Shown: piece after piece, positions 8,586 through 17,860 of the stretch
How the letters are laid out: every line of letters starts with the position of its first letter
Position numbering within the stretch: the first letter of the stretch is position 1
NCBI RefSeq assembly: GCF_041435355.1
Contig: NZ_CP108442.1
Span: 7,624,501 to 7,688,500, forward strand
DNA: 64,000 bases
Direction: 5' to 3'
Source of the DNA: Streptomyces sp. NBC_01276
GTDB lineage: Bacteria; Actinomycetota; Actinomycetes; Streptomycetales; Streptomycetaceae
Made by a program: the position numbers and the translations under genes
Notes under the pieces: generated by a model
Database searches by the model: none
Seen by the model: only the letters and a program-made list of their open reading frames with translations
What the model was told of the DNA's origin: nothing

Positions 8586-8618
8586 ACGGGCCCGGGACGA
8601 CCACCGTCCCGGGCCCGT
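8586..8618. terminator. Terminator of the cell-wall hydrolase operon
   Basis: ACGGGCCCGGGACG (8586-8599) and its exact complement (8605-8618) form a 14-bp stem with a 5-nt loop, 26 bp after the CHAP-protein stop. It can also serve the convergent NACHT gene. Confidence 0.75.
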
Positions 8619-8635
8619 TCCCGTGCGCCTCAGCC

Positions 8636-8691
8636 TAGGCCGTCTCTTTCGGATCTTGCCTGGCCCGACACGATCCGGACGAGACGGCCTA
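8636..8691. mobile_element. 56-bp MITE-like inverted-repeat element
   Basis: The 11-bp terminal inverted repeats TAGGCCGTCTC (8636-8646) and GAGACGGCCTA (8681-8691) enclose an inner CGGATC/GATCCG dyad. AGCC occurs directly on both sides (8632-8635 and 8692-8695), which looks like a 4-bp target duplication of the kind made by IS5-like transposases. The stop codon of the NACHT gene (TAG) lies inside the right end. The alternative is that it is only that gene's terminator hairpin. Confidence 0.45.
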
Positions 8692-11600
8692 AGCCCTGTC
8701 GGGCCGTTCCTGGTCGACGAGCACGCCGCCGGCCCGGGTGACGGCGTCCAGCGTCTCCGGGTCCAGGCCGCAGGAGCGCGAGAAGCGGGTGCCGCGGAGG
8801 CGGCCGCCCAGCACGGTCCGCGACAGGATCTCGCCGCTGCGGAAGTCGCACACCCACAGCTCGCCCATCTTCGTCGCCACGAGGAGCCGGTCGCCCCGCT
8901 CGGAGCACCACAGTGAACGGGTGCCGCCGGGCACCTTCAGCACCCAGCGGGCCTCCAGGGAGGAGGACACCCGCATGCTCCACCCGAAGAGCCGGTCCTG
9001 GGCGGCCAGGGCCAGCAGCCTCGACGAGGCGCGGAAGGCGAAGGCGTCCACCAGGCCGTCGCCCGGGACCATGATCGGCAGCCCCTTGCTGTCGATCCTG
9101 GCCTCCTGGCCGGCGGCGTCCACGATCGCCACGGCCCGGCCGTCCAGCATGAGCAGGGCGTTGTCGCCGGACGCGCTGATGTACGTGTCGGCGGCCTCCC
9201 GGGAGTGTTCCTCCCCCTTGAGCGTGCGCCAGTGGCCCTCGGCGTTCTCGTCGGCGACGGCGTAGCGCAGGGAGTCCTCGGTGTAGACCAGGGCGCTGAT
9301 GCCGTGCCGGCCCGCCAGGAAGCTGATGATCCAGTGCCGTAGGGCGGGGAAGGGCACCTCCGCGACGGGGCGGCCCGCGGCCGGCTCCGTCAGCCGCAGG
9401 CACTTGCCCGCGAAGTCCCACTCCACGAAGGCGTGCCGGCCCTTCCAGATCACCGGGGAGTGTTCCTGCGTGGCGGCCGTCCTGCCCATCACCCGGCCCG
9501 TGCCGGCCTCCACCAGCAGTCCGCCGTCCGTGTCCCCGCACCACCAGGTCGTCGCGTCCCAGTGGTCGACGGCCGCGGGGCCGGAGCCGCCGCCCGCCGC
9601 CAGCCGGCCGGGAGGGGAGTCCACCCGGCCGTCGGGCCAGTGGAGCACCTCGTTCCCGGAGGCGATGACCACCGCTCCGCTGGGGTGGAACAGGCCCCGG
9701 CGCGACCGGCCGTCGTCCAGCAGGTTCCCGTCCCCGAGCCGGGCACCCGTGAGATCGGCCCCGGACAGGTCCGCACCCTCCAGGTCCGCCCGGGAGAGGT
9801 CGGCCCCACGCAGGTCCGCGCCCGCGAGGGAAACCCCGACCCCCCACTGCCGGGGCGCGAACCCCGCCAGATCGAGCCCCGCCAACCGCGTGCGCTCCAG
9901 GCTGCCGCCGCACAGGACGAGCAGGTTCAGGCAGTTGCCCGCCAGGTTGCCCGCCTCCGCCTCCAGTCCGGCGGTCGAGCCGGCCAGGGCGAGCAGCCGC
10001 TCCCGGTGGTCCGGGCACTCCCGCACCATCGCGGACAGGAACTGGTACACCGCCTCGTCGCGCCCGAACGCCCCGAACGTGGTGCCCAGCGCCTCCACCG
10101 GTTCCGCCACGAACTCGCCGAGGGGCGGGAGCGTTCCGTCCTCCGCGCGCGCCGCGAAGTACCGGGACCACGTCCACTCGCGCGTCACCGCCTCCGCCGC
10201 CCCGGCCGCCGGGATCACCTTCATGAAGTCGCCGCTCAGCAGCCCCAGTTCGGCCGCGAACTTCAGGGCCACCAGGAACTCCAGCAGCGACTTGTGCGAA
10301 GGCCCGTAGTCACCCTCGGCGTTGCGCACCAGCATGCCCTGGTTGCGCATGTCCTGCTCCCAGTAGTCCAGGTCCTTGGCGCTCTGCACGGTGGACCCGA
10401 AGCAGGACCGCAACCGGTCCGGGAAGTCACGGTAGTTGAGGGTGAGCCGGTTGGTGGAGAGCATCTCCCAGGCGACTTCGCACAGGAAGAGCAGCTTGTC
10501 CCCGCGCGAGGTGAACGTGCGCTCCGCGCTGACGTCGCGGTCCATCTTGCGCTGCACGGCGTAGAGGTAGATCCGGGCCAGGTCGATCTCGGCGCCCTGC
10601 TCGATCTCCGGGAGCGCGTCGATCACCAGCTCGGACATGAGGGGGCGCCCCATCAGCTCGCGCACCTCGTCATGGGCCATCACCATGCGGACCTTGTCCT
10701 CGGACAGGTCGTGGCGGAGCATCCGCTCGATCTGCTCGTCGTCGAAGCGGACCAGCTCGACGATGTCGAAGTTGGGGCCGTCCTGGGGCACCTTGGATCC
10801 GAGCGCGGACGCGCTGACCTTCGCGCCGAAGAGGTTGCGCGCCTCCTGGGCGTTGCGGAAGTGCTCCTGGCGGCTGCTGAGCAGCACCTTGGAGCCGGGG
10901 TCGACGGCGTTGGCCAGTTCCCAGAAGTTGGCGACGACCGTGTTGCGGTCGGCCCGCGCGGCCATCTCGTCGAAGCCGTCGAAGATGAGGAGCAGCCGTC
11001 CCATGCGGTTCAGGACGCGGAAGACGTCGTAGCTCCGCAGGTCGATCTTGTGCTTGTTGAAGAAGAACTCCGAGAGCAGCCCCTGCACCGTGGTCTGCTT
11101 GGCGTAGTCGCGCAGCGGGATCAGCAACGGTATCCGGGGCCTCGGCACCCCCCGGCGCCTGGCGTCGCGCCAGCCGCGCGCCATCTCGCCGGCCAGGTGC
11201 AGGGCGAACCACGACTTGCCCATCCCGAACTCGCCGAGGACCGACAGGTGCCGCTTCGCGGGCTCCTGGAGCCAGCCCGCCACGTAGTCGTCCAGCCCGC
11301 CGTCCCGCCAGTGGTAGAGGCTGGTGTCCAGGGGCCGCCCGGTGGCCGGGTCGATCTCCTCCTTGCTGCAGGAGATGGGCACGTAGCGGGTGTCGATGCC
11401 GCGCCGGCGCACCTCCTCCTCCACCCAGGCGATGTAGGGCTCGAAGTTTGCTTCGAGGTCGACGAGTTCGTCGAAGGAGTAGCAGAACAGCACGTCACCG
11501 CTGTCCGCGGCCCGGCGGCGGGCGGCCTCGCTGACCCTGAGCCGGGCCAGCCCCCAGCCCTCCAGGGCCCCTTCGGCGGCGACCAGTTCGCCGACCAGCC

Positions 11601-12309
11601 GCATGTGGTGCGGCAGGAGTTCCCCCTCGACGCAGAGCACCACGGTCCGGTCGAAGCGCCCGGGGCGGCGCTGGGGGATGTCCACCAGCAGGGCGACGCA
11701 CCCGCCGGCCGCCTCCCACGTGCGCCGGATCTCGTAGCCGACGGCGGTGAACCACTCGTGGACGTCGTCCATCAGGCGCTGCGCGGGAGAGAGTTCGGAA
11801 CGGCCCGGTTCGGTACGGGTGCGGTGGCTCTCCTCCTCGACCCGGGTCTGGCTCACCCGTTCCAGGAACACGTCGAGCTTCTGCTCCAGCCGTGCCTCGT
11901 GCGGTGCCCGGCTGCGGTCCACGAGGCCCTGGAACGCCGCTGTGAACCCGTCGACGTGCTCCTCGAACCCGTGGCCGAGATGCCCGAACTCGGCCGTCTC
12001 CCGGTTGCGCTCCACGGCTTCCGCCGCCTCCGCGCGGAACGCGGCCCAGTCGCCTTCCGAGAAGGAGCGCCGGAAGGACTCCAGGACGTAGGGGTTCCGG
12101 AAGAAGGCGAGCACGGGCTCCGGGCGGCCGAGGCAGTACTCGATCAGCGCGTGCGCGTAGAGGCTGCCGAAGTCCTGCGGCGGCACCGTGGGGTTGAGCC
12201 GGACCGCCCGCAGGGCCCGCAGCACCGCCTCCTTGCGCAACGCGCCGTCCGCCAGCGGTTTGGACGCCAGCTTGCCCAGGATCCCCGCGGCCGCCGTGAC
12301 GATCTCCAT
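8689..12309 (-). CDS. NACHT STAND NTPase with pentapeptide repeats and C-terminal propeller-like region
   Basis: This 1206-residue protein reads as a signal-transduction ATPase. Residues 1-130 are helical with charged segments, like NACHT N-terminal helical domains. Residues about 165-320 form an alpha/beta domain (TVVLCVEGELLPHH) that may be a degenerate nuclease-like fold (inference). The NACHT core has Walker A GEFGMGKSW (Lys about 365) and Walker B LLLIFDGFDEM (about 440-450), then a sensor-like SSRQEHF. Pentapeptide repeats (AGADLRGADLSRADLEG) lie near 810-855. The last 350 residues are beta-rich with propeller-like spacing. Bacterial NACHT proteins with such C-terminal sensors include antiphage receptors. 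It is a single gene without a linked effector. The stop codon lies in a small inverted-repeat element. Confidence 0.8.
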   Translation of the reverse strand: MEIVTAAAGILGKLASKPLADGALRKEAVLRALRAVRLNPTVPPQDFGSLYAHALIEYCLGRPEPVLAFFRNPYVLESFRRSFSEGDWAAFRAEAAEAVERNRETAEFGHLGHGFEEHVDGFTAAFQGLVDRSRAPHEARLEQKLDVFLERVSQTRVEEESHRTRTEPGRSELSPAQRLMDDVHEWFTAVGYEIRRTWEAAGGCVALLVDIPQRRPGRFDRTVVLCVEGELLPHHMRLVGELVAAEGALEGWGLARLRVSEAARRRAADSGDVLFCYSFDELVDLEANFEPYIAWVEEEVRRRGIDTRYVPISCSKEEIDPATGRPLDTSLYHWRDGGLDDYVAGWLQEPAKRHLSVLGEFGMGKSWFALHLAGEMARGWRDARRRGVPRPRIPLLIPLRDYAKQTTVQGLLSEFFFNKHKIDLRSYDVFRVLNRMGRLLLIFDGFDEMAARADRNTVVANFWELANAVDPGSKVLLSSRQEHFRNAQEARNLFGAKVSASALGSKVPQDGPNFDIVELVRFDDEQIERMLRHDLSEDKVRMVMAHDEVRELMGRPLMSELVIDALPEIEQGAEIDLARIYLYAVQRKMDRDVSAERTFTSRGDKLLFLCEVAWEMLSTNRLTLNYRDFPDRLRSCFGSTVQSAKDLDYWEQDMRNQGMLVRNAEGDYGPSHKSLLEFLVALKFAAELGLLSGDFMKVIPAAGAAEAVTREWTWSRYFAARAEDGTLPPLGEFVAEPVEALGTTFGAFGRDEAVYQFLSAMVRECPDHRERLLALAGSTAGLEAEAGNLAGNCLNLLVLCGGSLERTRLAGLDLAGFAPRQWGVGVSLAGADLRGADLSRADLEGADLSGADLTGARLGDGNLLDDGRSRRGLFHPSGAVVIASGNEVLHWPDGRVDSPPGRLAAGGGSGPAAVDHWDATTWWCGDTDGGLLVEAGTGRVMGRTAATQEHSPVIWKGRHAFVEWDFAGKCLRLTEPAAGRPVAEVPFPALRHWIISFLAGRHGISALVYTEDSLRYAVADENAEGHWRTLKGEEHSREAADTYISASGDNALLMLDGRAVAIVDAAGQEARIDSKGLPIMVPGDGLVDAFAFRASSRLLALAAQDRLFGWSMRVSSSLEARWVLKVPGGTRSLWCSERGDRLLVATKMGELWVCDFRSGEILSRTVLGGRLRGTRFSRSCGLDPETLDAVTRAGGVLVDQERPDRA

Positions 12310-12397
12310 CGCTATCGCTCGCCCCCGAACTCCGTTGTCCGTCAGCCCCCTCGGGGAAGCCTAGCGGCCCCAGACGCCCGGCAGCGGGTCAACGGGC

Positions 12398-13270
12398 TCA
12401 CCCGGCGACCGGGTACATCAGGCCGCGCCGCCCCTCCGGCGAGGTCAGCCACTCCAGCTTCTCGGCCGTTTCGGTGCCCGGCAGCGGGGTGTGGAGCACG
12501 ATCGCCAGGTCGGGGCGGGCGGGGACGCGCAGCTGGGTCGATTCCACGTGGAGCGTGCCGACGACGGGATGCTCCATGCGCTTGCGCAACAGGCCGCCCG
12601 GCCGGACGTCCCGCTCCGTCCACAACTCGGCGAACCGCGGACTCAGTTCCCGGACCTCCTCCACGACCGCCCGGAACCCCTCGTCCCGCGGATGCTCCGA
12701 GCAGGCGGCCCGGAACTGCGCCACCACCTCGCGGGCCACCTCCTCCCAGTGCCCCGAGCGGGCCCGGTAGATGGGGTCCGTGAAGAAGGCGATCAGGCAG
12801 TTCTGCACGATCTCGGGCCGCATCCCGAACACCAGGGCGGCGGCGTCGTTGTACATCACCGTGTTCCAGTACACGTCCATGATGTGCGCCGGGAACGGCA
12901 TCCAGGCGTCGATCAGCCGCTTCAGGCCGTCGCACATGTCCCGGTCGCCCGGCTCGACTTCGAGGGCGGGCGGATTGAGCCCGGCCAGTACGTACAGGTG
13001 CCGGCGCTCGGCGCTGGTCAGCTTGAGGACCCGGCTCACCGAGTCCAGGACCTGCGAGGACACCGAGATGTCACGGCCCTGCTCCAGCCACTGGTACCAG
13101 GACACCCCGACCCCCGCCAGCACGGCGACCTCCTCCCGGCGCAGCCCCGGAGTGCGGCGGCGGGCCCCGCCGTCCGGCAGTCCGGCCTCCATGGGCGAGA
13201 TCCGCGCGCGCCGGTTCATCAGGAACGCGCGCAGCTCGCTCCGGCGGTGATCGTCGATCGGCGTGGCCAC
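12398..13270 (-). CDS. MmyB-like HTH transcriptional regulator
   Basis: This 290-residue protein has an N-terminal XRE helix-turn-helix (RTPGLRREEVAVLAGVGVSWYQWLEQGRDI, residues about 39-68; the LRREEVA..AGVS.ywY..LEQGR pattern is diagnostic). A C-terminal MmyB-type PAS-like ligand domain follows (about 105-285). Actinobacterial members of this group usually bind a small ligand, perhaps a lipid, and repress a neighbouring divergent gene. Here the divergent partner is an MFS exporter 91 bp away, the expected target. No clear palindrome was found between them. Confidence 0.85.
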   Translation of the reverse strand: MATPIDDHRRSELRAFLMNRRARISPMEAGLPDGGARRRTPGLRREEVAVLAGVGVSWYQWLEQGRDISVSSQVLDSVSRVLKLTSAERRHLYVLAGLNPPALEVEPGDRDMCDGLKRLIDAWMPFPAHIMDVYWNTVMYNDAAALVFGMRPEIVQNCLIAFFTDPIYRARSGHWEEVAREVVAQFRAACSEHPRDEGFRAVVEEVRELSPRFAELWTERDVRPGGLLRKRMEHPVVGTLHVESTQLRVPARPDLAIVLHTPLPGTETAEKLEWLTSPEGRRGLMYPVAG

Positions 13271-13361
13271 TGGTATTCCCCCTGTCGGCTGCCTGGTGGT
13301 GGCGACAACAGGATAAGTTCCCGCTCTTCACGGGCATTCCCGCGCGGCGAAGGTGGTGTCC

Positions 13362-14774
13362 ATGACGATCGATACACAGACGGCGGTCAGCGCACCGTAC
13401 ACGGTGGCGCCCGAGGGCCACCGGCTCACCGGGCGGGCCCGGCTCGTCCTCTTCGTGCTCTGCGCCGCCCAGTTCATGGTGGCGCTCGACTTCTCGGTCC
13501 TGAACGTGGCCCTGCCCGTCCTCGGCAAGGACCTGGGCCTGAGCCGGTCCGCCCTCCAGTGGGCGGTTACCGCCTTCGCCCTGCCCTCCGGCGGCTTCCT
13601 GCTCCTCTTCGGCCGGATCGCCGACCTGTACGGGCGCAAGAGGCTCTTCCTGACCGGCCTGGCCCTCTTCGGCGGGGCCTCGCTGCTCGCCACCCTCGCC
13701 TGGGACCCCGCCTCCTTCCTGACCGGACGCGCCCTCCAGGGGCTGGGCGCGGCGGTGGTTGTGCCGACCGGCATGTCCCTGCTGACCACGACCTTCCCCG
13801 AGGGCCCGCTGCGCGACAAGGCGCTCGGCATCTCCGGCACCCTGCTCTCCCTCGGCTTCACCGTCGGCATGGTGCTCGGCGGCGTCATGACCGACACCCT
13901 CGGCTGGCGCTCCACGATGGGCCTGCTCGCGGCGGCTGCCGTGGCCGTCCTCTGCCTCGCCCCCCGGCTGCTGCCCGAGTCCCGCACCCCCGAGCGGCCG
14001 CGGCTGGACGTGCCGGGCGCCGTCACCGTCACCGGCGGTCTGCTCGCGCTGATCTACGGCCTGTCCACCGCCGCCGAGCGCGGCTTCGGCGGCACGGACG
14101 TCCTCGTCTCGCTGGTGGCCGGTGTCCTGCTGCTCGCCGCGTTCGTGGTGGTGGAATCGAAGGCGCACGCGCCGCTGGTCTCCCTGCCGATGCTGAAGCG
14201 CGGCACCGTCGCCTGGGGCAACATCGGCGGACTGGTGACCTTCTCCATGATGTCGACGGTCGTGTTCGTCCTGACGCTGTACCTGCAGGAGACCCTGCGC
14301 CTGTCCTCGTTCCTGACGGGGCTGGTCTTCGGCGTCCAGGGCGTCGCCTCCGCCGTCGCCGGCTCCTACGCCCCCCGCTTCATCGGCCGCTTCGGTGCCC
14401 GGCGCACCCTGGTCGGCTCGCTGCTCGGCCAGGGCGTGTTCACCGCCGCCCTGCTGGCCGTGGGCACGGAGTCGGGTGCCCTGGTCGCCACCGTCGCCGT
14501 CTCGGTGGCGAGCATGTGCCACCTCGGCGCGATCATCTCCTACGGGATCATCGTGACCAGTGGTGTGCCGGACGCGCAGCAGGGGCTGGCGACCGGCCTG
14601 GTCACCACCACCCAGCAGGTCGGTCTGACCGTCGGCATCCCGCTGCTCGGCGTCCTGGCCACCACGGGGACCTCGCTCTTCGACGGGGTCCGGACGGTGC
14701 TGGCGCTCGACGCCGCCCTGGTGACGGTGGTGGCGCTGCTGGTCGCCGTCGGCCTCGGCCGACGCACGAGGTGA
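13362..14774 (+). CDS. MFS drug/proton antiporter, DHA2 (EmrB/QacA) type
   Basis: This 470-residue integral membrane protein has about 14 hydrophobic segments. N-terminal family motifs are visible: LDFSVLNVALPVLGKDLG (helix 1 to loop) and RIADLYGRKRLFLTGL (motif A), and GRALQGLGAAVVVPTG carries the antiporter-type motif. DHA2 proteins expel drugs, dyes or antibiotics using the proton gradient. ATG 13362 is preferred over GTG 13353 because GAAGGTGG precedes it by 6 nt. It is divergent from the MmyB-like regulator, which probably controls it. A strong terminator separates it from the convergent protease gene. Confidence 0.88.
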   Translation: MTIDTQTAVSAPYTVAPEGHRLTGRARLVLFVLCAAQFMVALDFSVLNVALPVLGKDLGLSRSALQWAVTAFALPSGGFLLLFGRIADLYGRKRLFLTGLALFGGASLLATLAWDPASFLTGRALQGLGAAVVVPTGMSLLTTTFPEGPLRDKALGISGTLLSLGFTVGMVLGGVMTDTLGWRSTMGLLAAAAVAVLCLAPRLLPESRTPERPRLDVPGAVTVTGGLLALIYGLSTAAERGFGGTDVLVSLVAGVLLLAAFVVVESKAHAPLVSLPMLKRGTVAWGNIGGLVTFSMMSTVVFVLTLYLQETLRLSSFLTGLVFGVQGVASAVAGSYAPRFIGRFGARRTLVGSLLGQGVFTAALLAVGTESGALVATVAVSVASMCHLGAIISYGIIVTSGVPDAQQGLATGLVTTTQQVGLTVGIPLLGVLATTGTSLFDGVRTVLALDAALVTVVALLVAVGLGRRTR

Positions 14775-14803
14775 CCGGGCTCCACCACCCCCGCGAGGGC
14801 CTC

Positions 14804-14861
14804 GACCGGGGCGGGGAGCGCCGCGTGCCGAACGGCGTCGCGTGCGCTCCCCGCCCCGGTC
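14804..14861. terminator. Bidirectional terminator, perfect 18-bp stem
   Basis: GACCGGGGCGGGGAGCGC (14804-14821) is the exact complement of 14844-14861. The 22-nt loop contains a further GCCG/CGGC dyad. It sits between convergent genes. Confidence 0.8.
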
Positions 14862-14887
14862 CATGAGGTCCTACGGGTGTGTACGGG

Positions 14888-17110
14888 TCATCCGCCGGGC
14901 TGGAGGACGCCGTTGACGGTGAGCCGGTAGGGGGCGGGGGCCAGGACCGTCTCGGTGGGCTCGTAGTGGTCGACGATCGCCGCGACCGTTTCTGCCCTGG
15001 TGTCCAGCAGGCGGCGCAGTTGCTCCCGGCCCAGCGACGCGTGGTGGTCGGCGTCGAGGGGCACGTCGGCGGCCCAGGCCTGCTTGTGGTCCGCGGTGTA
15101 GGCCACGAGGCGGAGGCTGATCCCCGGGATCCGCTTGATCTGGTAGGAGCTGATGGTCTGCCAGCCGGTCAGGGTCGAACCGTCGGAGACCGGGGTGGCG
15201 CCGGCCCTGAGGTTGTCGATCCACAGGCCCGGCCGGGTCACGCTGCTGTCGGTCACATAGCGGAAGGCCACCAGTACGGTCCGGCCGGCGAGGTCGGAGA
15301 GGTCGATCGTCTGGTGGGTCCAGCCGCCCGAATCACCGTTGAATCCCGGTGCCAGCGCGACGATGTCGGCGGCGGCGTCCGGGAACGCGGTGGTCATCCC
15401 GGCGCTCCGGCGGGAGGTGAAGGTGGCGCCCCCGTCGGTGGACACCTGCACGGCACCGATGTCGTAGCCGGGCTCGATGTCCCAGCGGGCGTCGAAGGAG
15501 AGGGTGGGGTCGGCCGGGTCGACGGTGACCGACCGCACGATGCTGCGGTCGACGCTGACCTCGTCGCCCAGCGGGCCGGAGTAGAGGGCGGGGTCACCGG
15601 CGGCGTGGCCGTCCGGATCGACGCTCCACTCCACCGGGCGCGTCGGGTAGACGGCCGGTGCGTCGAAGCCCAGGGAGCGCAGCTCGCCGGCCTTGAGGTA
15701 CCCGCCCGCGCCGTCGCGCAGGCGTACGTAGTCGGCGCCGTTGGAGGGCGCGCCGGGGCGGGAGTAGGCGAACGGCGTGTCGAAGTTCACCGTGGAGTGG
15801 AGCGCCTCCGCCCGGAAGCGGCCGGCCCCGGAGTGCCCGGCCAGACGTGCGCCGTCGTCGAGGACGCCGTCGAGTGCCGCCGTGGTGGACCAGTCCTTCA
15901 GGAGGTCGAAGGGGGTCTCCTTGGCGTGGTGGCGGGCCAGGGTCCTGGAGAGCCGGTCGAAGCCGGAGCCGCCGCCCGCGAACAGCAGGTCCTTGACGAA
16001 GCCGGGTCCGTAGCGCTCGTTGAGCGTGTGGATCATGATCTCGGCGCCGCCGTAGTCACAGAGGAAGCTCTGGCCGGGATCGGGCCAGACGGAGAGGGAG
16101 TTCTCGGGGCCGCCGTTCCGGTCGCCGTACGGGTCGGTGTATCCGGGGGGCATCATCGCGTTCTGGCGGCCCTGGAAGCATCCGACCTTCAGGTTCTTCA
16201 GGGCGTCCTCGCGGCGGTCGTCGTAGCCGACCAGCCACCTGGCCCATTCGGCCGTTCCCTCGATGATCCAGTTGGGGCCGGAGACGTCCTCGGCCCTGCT
16301 GTGCCAGATCGCGTGGTTGTACTCGTGCGCGAGGAGGCCCTCGATGTAGTGGGGGAGGGGGAAGCCCTCCCAGACGCGGCACAGGTCCGGGCCGAGGGAC
16401 GGGGGCTTCGGGCCGACCATGGTCTTCCACCCCGCGGCCTCGATGACGACGAAGTTGCGGTCGACCGCGTCCACGGCGTCCGAGAGGAACTCGCCGCCCG
16501 ACGCGATGTTGTCGACGAGTACGACGAGCCGGCCGCCCGGCCCGCGCCAGGCATCCGCCGGAATGCTCGGGTCCAGCAGTTCCGGTTTGGCGTTGCTCCC
16601 GTCACGCGGGGTCGGGGAGCCGAACACCCGGCCTTCGCGCGGGCGGATGACGTGCTCGAACTGTTCGGCCACGTAGCGCAGCTGCCGGTCGGTGACGACG
16701 AGGTCGTCGGCGTTGGAGCTGCTGCAGTCGTCGCTGTCGACCCGCATGTCACCGGTCCGCACCCAGAGCTCGACGTGCGGGGAGACCTCGCGCAGCTCGA
16801 ACTCGCGCAGCACGGTCTGGAACGACCAGTCGATGGTCGGCCACGTGCGGCGCGTGCCGACGGTCGCGTCCCCGCCGTAGCGGCCGGTGCGCGCCTGCTC
16901 GTGGATCCGGGGGGACTTGCGCCACTGCCGGTGTACGGAGTGGGTGCGGGACGGTCCGTCGGACCGCTGGTGGGCCGGTTTGTCCGGTGGGCTGCCGGGG
17001 CCCGGGTGCCCGTACGCGGGCGAGACCCCCAGGGACAACGCGAGTGCGGCCAGGAGGGCGGTCAACCACGGGACGTGTCGACACACTCCGGCCTGGAGGG
17101 GCTGGCGCAT
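14888..17110 (-). CDS. Secreted zinc metalloprotease-like protein with jelly-roll C-terminal domain
   Basis: This 740-residue exported protein has a signal peptide of about 35 residues ending SPAYGHPG. The catalytic motif is HEYNH (His262, Glu263, His266), followed 18 residues later by Glu284 in IIEGTAEWARW, the gluzincin arrangement of two histidines and a downstream glutamate. The C-terminal half (from about 500) has the beta-sandwich segments DARWDIEPGYDIGAVQVSTDGG and TVLVAFRYVTDSS...LWIDNL. These are typical of the accessory domain of immune inhibitor A (M6)-type proteases, which bind substrates outside the cell. ATG 17110 is chosen because GGAAGAAG lies 5 nt upstream. It is monocistronic, downstream of a TetR gene on the same strand. 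Confidence 0.78.
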   Translation of the reverse strand: MRQPLQAGVCRHVPWLTALLAALALSLGVSPAYGHPGPGSPPDKPAHQRSDGPSRTHSVHRQWRKSPRIHEQARTGRYGGDATVGTRRTWPTIDWSFQTVLREFELREVSPHVELWVRTGDMRVDSDDCSSSNADDLVVTDRQLRYVAEQFEHVIRPREGRVFGSPTPRDGSNAKPELLDPSIPADAWRGPGGRLVVLVDNIASGGEFLSDAVDAVDRNFVVIEAAGWKTMVGPKPPSLGPDLCRVWEGFPLPHYIEGLLAHEYNHAIWHSRAEDVSGPNWIIEGTAEWARWLVGYDDRREDALKNLKVGCFQGRQNAMMPPGYTDPYGDRNGGPENSLSVWPDPGQSFLCDYGGAEIMIHTLNERYGPGFVKDLLFAGGGSGFDRLSRTLARHHAKETPFDLLKDWSTTAALDGVLDDGARLAGHSGAGRFRAEALHSTVNFDTPFAYSRPGAPSNGADYVRLRDGAGGYLKAGELRSLGFDAPAVYPTRPVEWSVDPDGHAAGDPALYSGPLGDEVSVDRSIVRSVTVDPADPTLSFDARWDIEPGYDIGAVQVSTDGGATFTSRRSAGMTTAFPDAAADIVALAPGFNGDSGGWTHQTIDLSDLAGRTVLVAFRYVTDSSVTRPGLWIDNLRAGATPVSDGSTLTGWQTISSYQIKRIPGISLRLVAYTADHKQAWAADVPLDADHHASLGREQLRRLLDTRAETVAAIVDHYEPTETVLAPAPYRLTVNGVLQPGG

Positions 17111-17251
17111 CGGATCTTCTTCCAAAGAAGCGGATGATGCGTCAACGTAGCGAAACCGTGGCGCTGACCAGGGGATCTCGCGCGAGGCGTGTCGGGGCCG
17201 GACCGCCGGGCCGGGCCGCGCAGGCCCGCGGCTCCGGTCCGGGGCCGGGCC

Positions 17252-17824
17252 TCACGGACGGGTCTTCAGGCCGTCCAGGGTGAGGTCGAGCAGGCGCTCC
17301 GCCCGCTCTCGCTGTCCGGGGCTCGCCGAGGTGAGGGCGATGCCTTCGAGGGCGGCGCCGATGTCGGCCGGGCCGATGTCCGTGCGGATCGTCCCGGCGG
17401 CCACGCATGCGTCCATGAGGGAGCCCAGGGCGGCGTGGATCATTTCGCGGCTGTGGCCGTACGGGCTGTCGCCCGTGGCGGCGATGGCGCGCAGGGCGTC
17501 GATCATGCCGTACTTGGCGGTCACGTAGTCGAGGAAGAGGCGTGTCCAGGCGCGCAGGGCGTCCAGCGGCGGTTCCGTCGCCAGCAGGGCGGGGGCCGCG
17601 TCGCACAGCCGGGCCACCTCGTTGCGGTAGACCGCCTCGACCAGTGCCTCGCGGGTGGGGAAGTTGCGGTACAGCGTGGCGCTGCCGACTCCTGCCTCTT
17701 TGGCGATGCGCTCCAGGTGGGCGTCGAGCCCCTCCGTCGCGAATAGGCGCACCGCGGCCGTGAGGATCTTCTCCCGGTTGCGCCGTGCGTCGGCCCTCAA
17801 CGGCCTTGGTGCTGCCTCGGACAT
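17252..17824 (-). CDS. TetR-family repressor, divergent from an SDR gene
   Basis: This 190-residue protein has the N-terminal TetR helix-turn-helix at about residues 14-60 (NREKILTAAVRLFATEGLDAHLERIAKEAGVGSATLYRNFPTREAL shortened: IAKEAGVGSATLYRNF is the recognition segment). The C-terminus is a helical ligand domain of the short TetR type. The gene diverges from a short-chain dehydrogenase with 165 bp between them containing two matched palindromes, so it is very likely an autorepressor that also controls the dehydrogenase and is released by that enzyme's substrate or a related compound. Confidence 0.88.
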   Translation of the reverse strand: MSEAAPRPLRADARRNREKILTAAVRLFATEGLDAHLERIAKEAGVGSATLYRNFPTREALVEAVYRNEVARLCDAAPALLATEPPLDALRAWTRLFLDYVTAKYGMIDALRAIAATGDSPYGHSREMIHAALGSLMDACVAAGTIRTDIGPADIGAALEGIALTSASPGQRERAERLLDLTLDGLKTRP

Positions 17825-17860
17825 CAGCGCTCGCCATCCCCTCTCAGGTTGTCCGCCTTG

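Noticed and set aside
5259..8604. Long minus-strand ORFs opposite the three hydrolase genes, with repeated sequences
   Set aside because: They are antisense shadows of the repeat domain. Their repetitive character comes from the sense-strand repeats, and codon positions fit only the plus strand.
9433..12783. 1116-codon plus-strand ORF opposite the NACHT gene
   Set aside because: It has no recognisable domains and an Arg/Pro/Val-heavy composition typical of antisense frames in high-GC DNA; the minus strand holds clear NACHT motifs.
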